Source: Alloascoidea africana (Eukaryota; Ascomycota; Alloascoideomycetes; Alloascoideales; Alloascoideaceae). From it: 55,405 bases of DNA. Positions within the stretch are counted from its first letter, which is position 1; each line of letters starts with the position of its first letter. Below are positions 55,291 through 55,405 of the stretch, piece after piece. The translations under genes and the position numbers were made by a program. The notes under the pieces were generated by a model, which saw only the letters and a program-made list of their open reading frames with translations, searched no databases and was not told the origin of the DNA. The stretch lies in the NCBI GenBank assembly GCA_030581615.1, contig JAKTTT010000092.1, positions 1 through 55,405 of the forward strand, given 5' to 3'.

Positions 55291-55405
55291 TGTAAGAATT
55301 ATAATTCTTACTCTTTGTTTCGATGGCACATTTGGTCACATGTGTATAATGAATACTGTTTTGTGTATTTAAAGTTAGTTTCTATAGTTTCCTTGTTCTT
55401 TTCTA
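55291..55405 (+). repeat. Second forward copy of LTR-like unit 3, cut by the window edge
   Basis: TGTAAGAATTATAATTC at 55291 onward repeats 54719-54832 almost exactly until the window ends. The arrangement unit 3, unit 4, unit 3 could be a short element with unit 3 as terminal repeats and unit 4 inside, or neighbouring solo LTRs. Confidence 0.75.

Overview
This is nuclear DNA from an ascomycete yeast. Many genes are recognisable orthologues of budding-yeast genes (SEY1, GET4, ALE1, HEM15, RPL27, BEM2, RRP8, TFB5, PDC2, STN1, MIG1/CreA type, NAT4, AVO2, FMS1, KAR5). Introns are short, with GTATGT, GTAAGT or GTGAGT donors and CTAAC-type branch sites, but they are commoner than in Saccharomyces: TFB5 and GET4 each carry three. 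Orthologues of WDR70 and CCDC174 are present, which Saccharomyces lacks. CTG encodes Leu at a conserved eL27 position (HALVAG), so this is not a CUG-Ser yeast. My inference is an early-diverging, intron-richer Saccharomycotina lineage; the species cannot be named from sequence alone.

Layout. 1-5.8 kb is a mobile-element zone: a Ty3/Gypsy gag-pro-RT fragment, an inverted second copy of its RT region, solo-LTR-like repeats in both orientations, a foldback element and a dead Tc1/mariner transposon. 7.4-20 kb is a dense housekeeping block: SEY1 and GET4 (ER shaping and tail-anchored protein targeting) head to head, WDR70, ALE1 and HEM15 head to head over three CACGTG boxes, CCDC174 and RPL27. 20-25.5 kb is sparse: one DUF6589-like orphan, a small secreted repeat protein ending in SDEL, and several kb without convincing genes. 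25.5-51.1 kb is again dense: BEM2, RRP8, TFB5 (72 aa in four exons), a spliced orphan gene, PDC2, STN1, the Mig1-type repressor, NAT4, AVO2, FMS1 and KAR5. 51.1-55.4 kb is a second mobile-element zone.

The most unusual structure is in that last zone. An inverted-repeat element of 933 bp (52873-53805) is made of two oppositely oriented Ty3/Gypsy RNase H fragments. Both of its ends are the same LTR terminus, and it is flanked by a 5-bp direct repeat, TTACA. Just downstream, three LTR-like units stand side by side, each bounded by the same 5-bp word CACGT. This looks like integrase-mediated insertion of palindromic cDNA and repeated use of one short target word. The RT palindrome near the left end (arms 1451-1755 and 1842-2144) is a second large inverted retroelement structure; transcripts of either could fold into long hairpin RNA.

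The genes do not form one pathway. Shared themes are ER/membrane work (SEY1, GET4, ALE1, KAR5), carbon and thiamine regulation (PDC2, Mig1-type), growth and polarity signalling (BEM2, AVO2), ribosome biogenesis (RRP8, RPL27) and genome maintenance (STN1, TFB5, WDR70).
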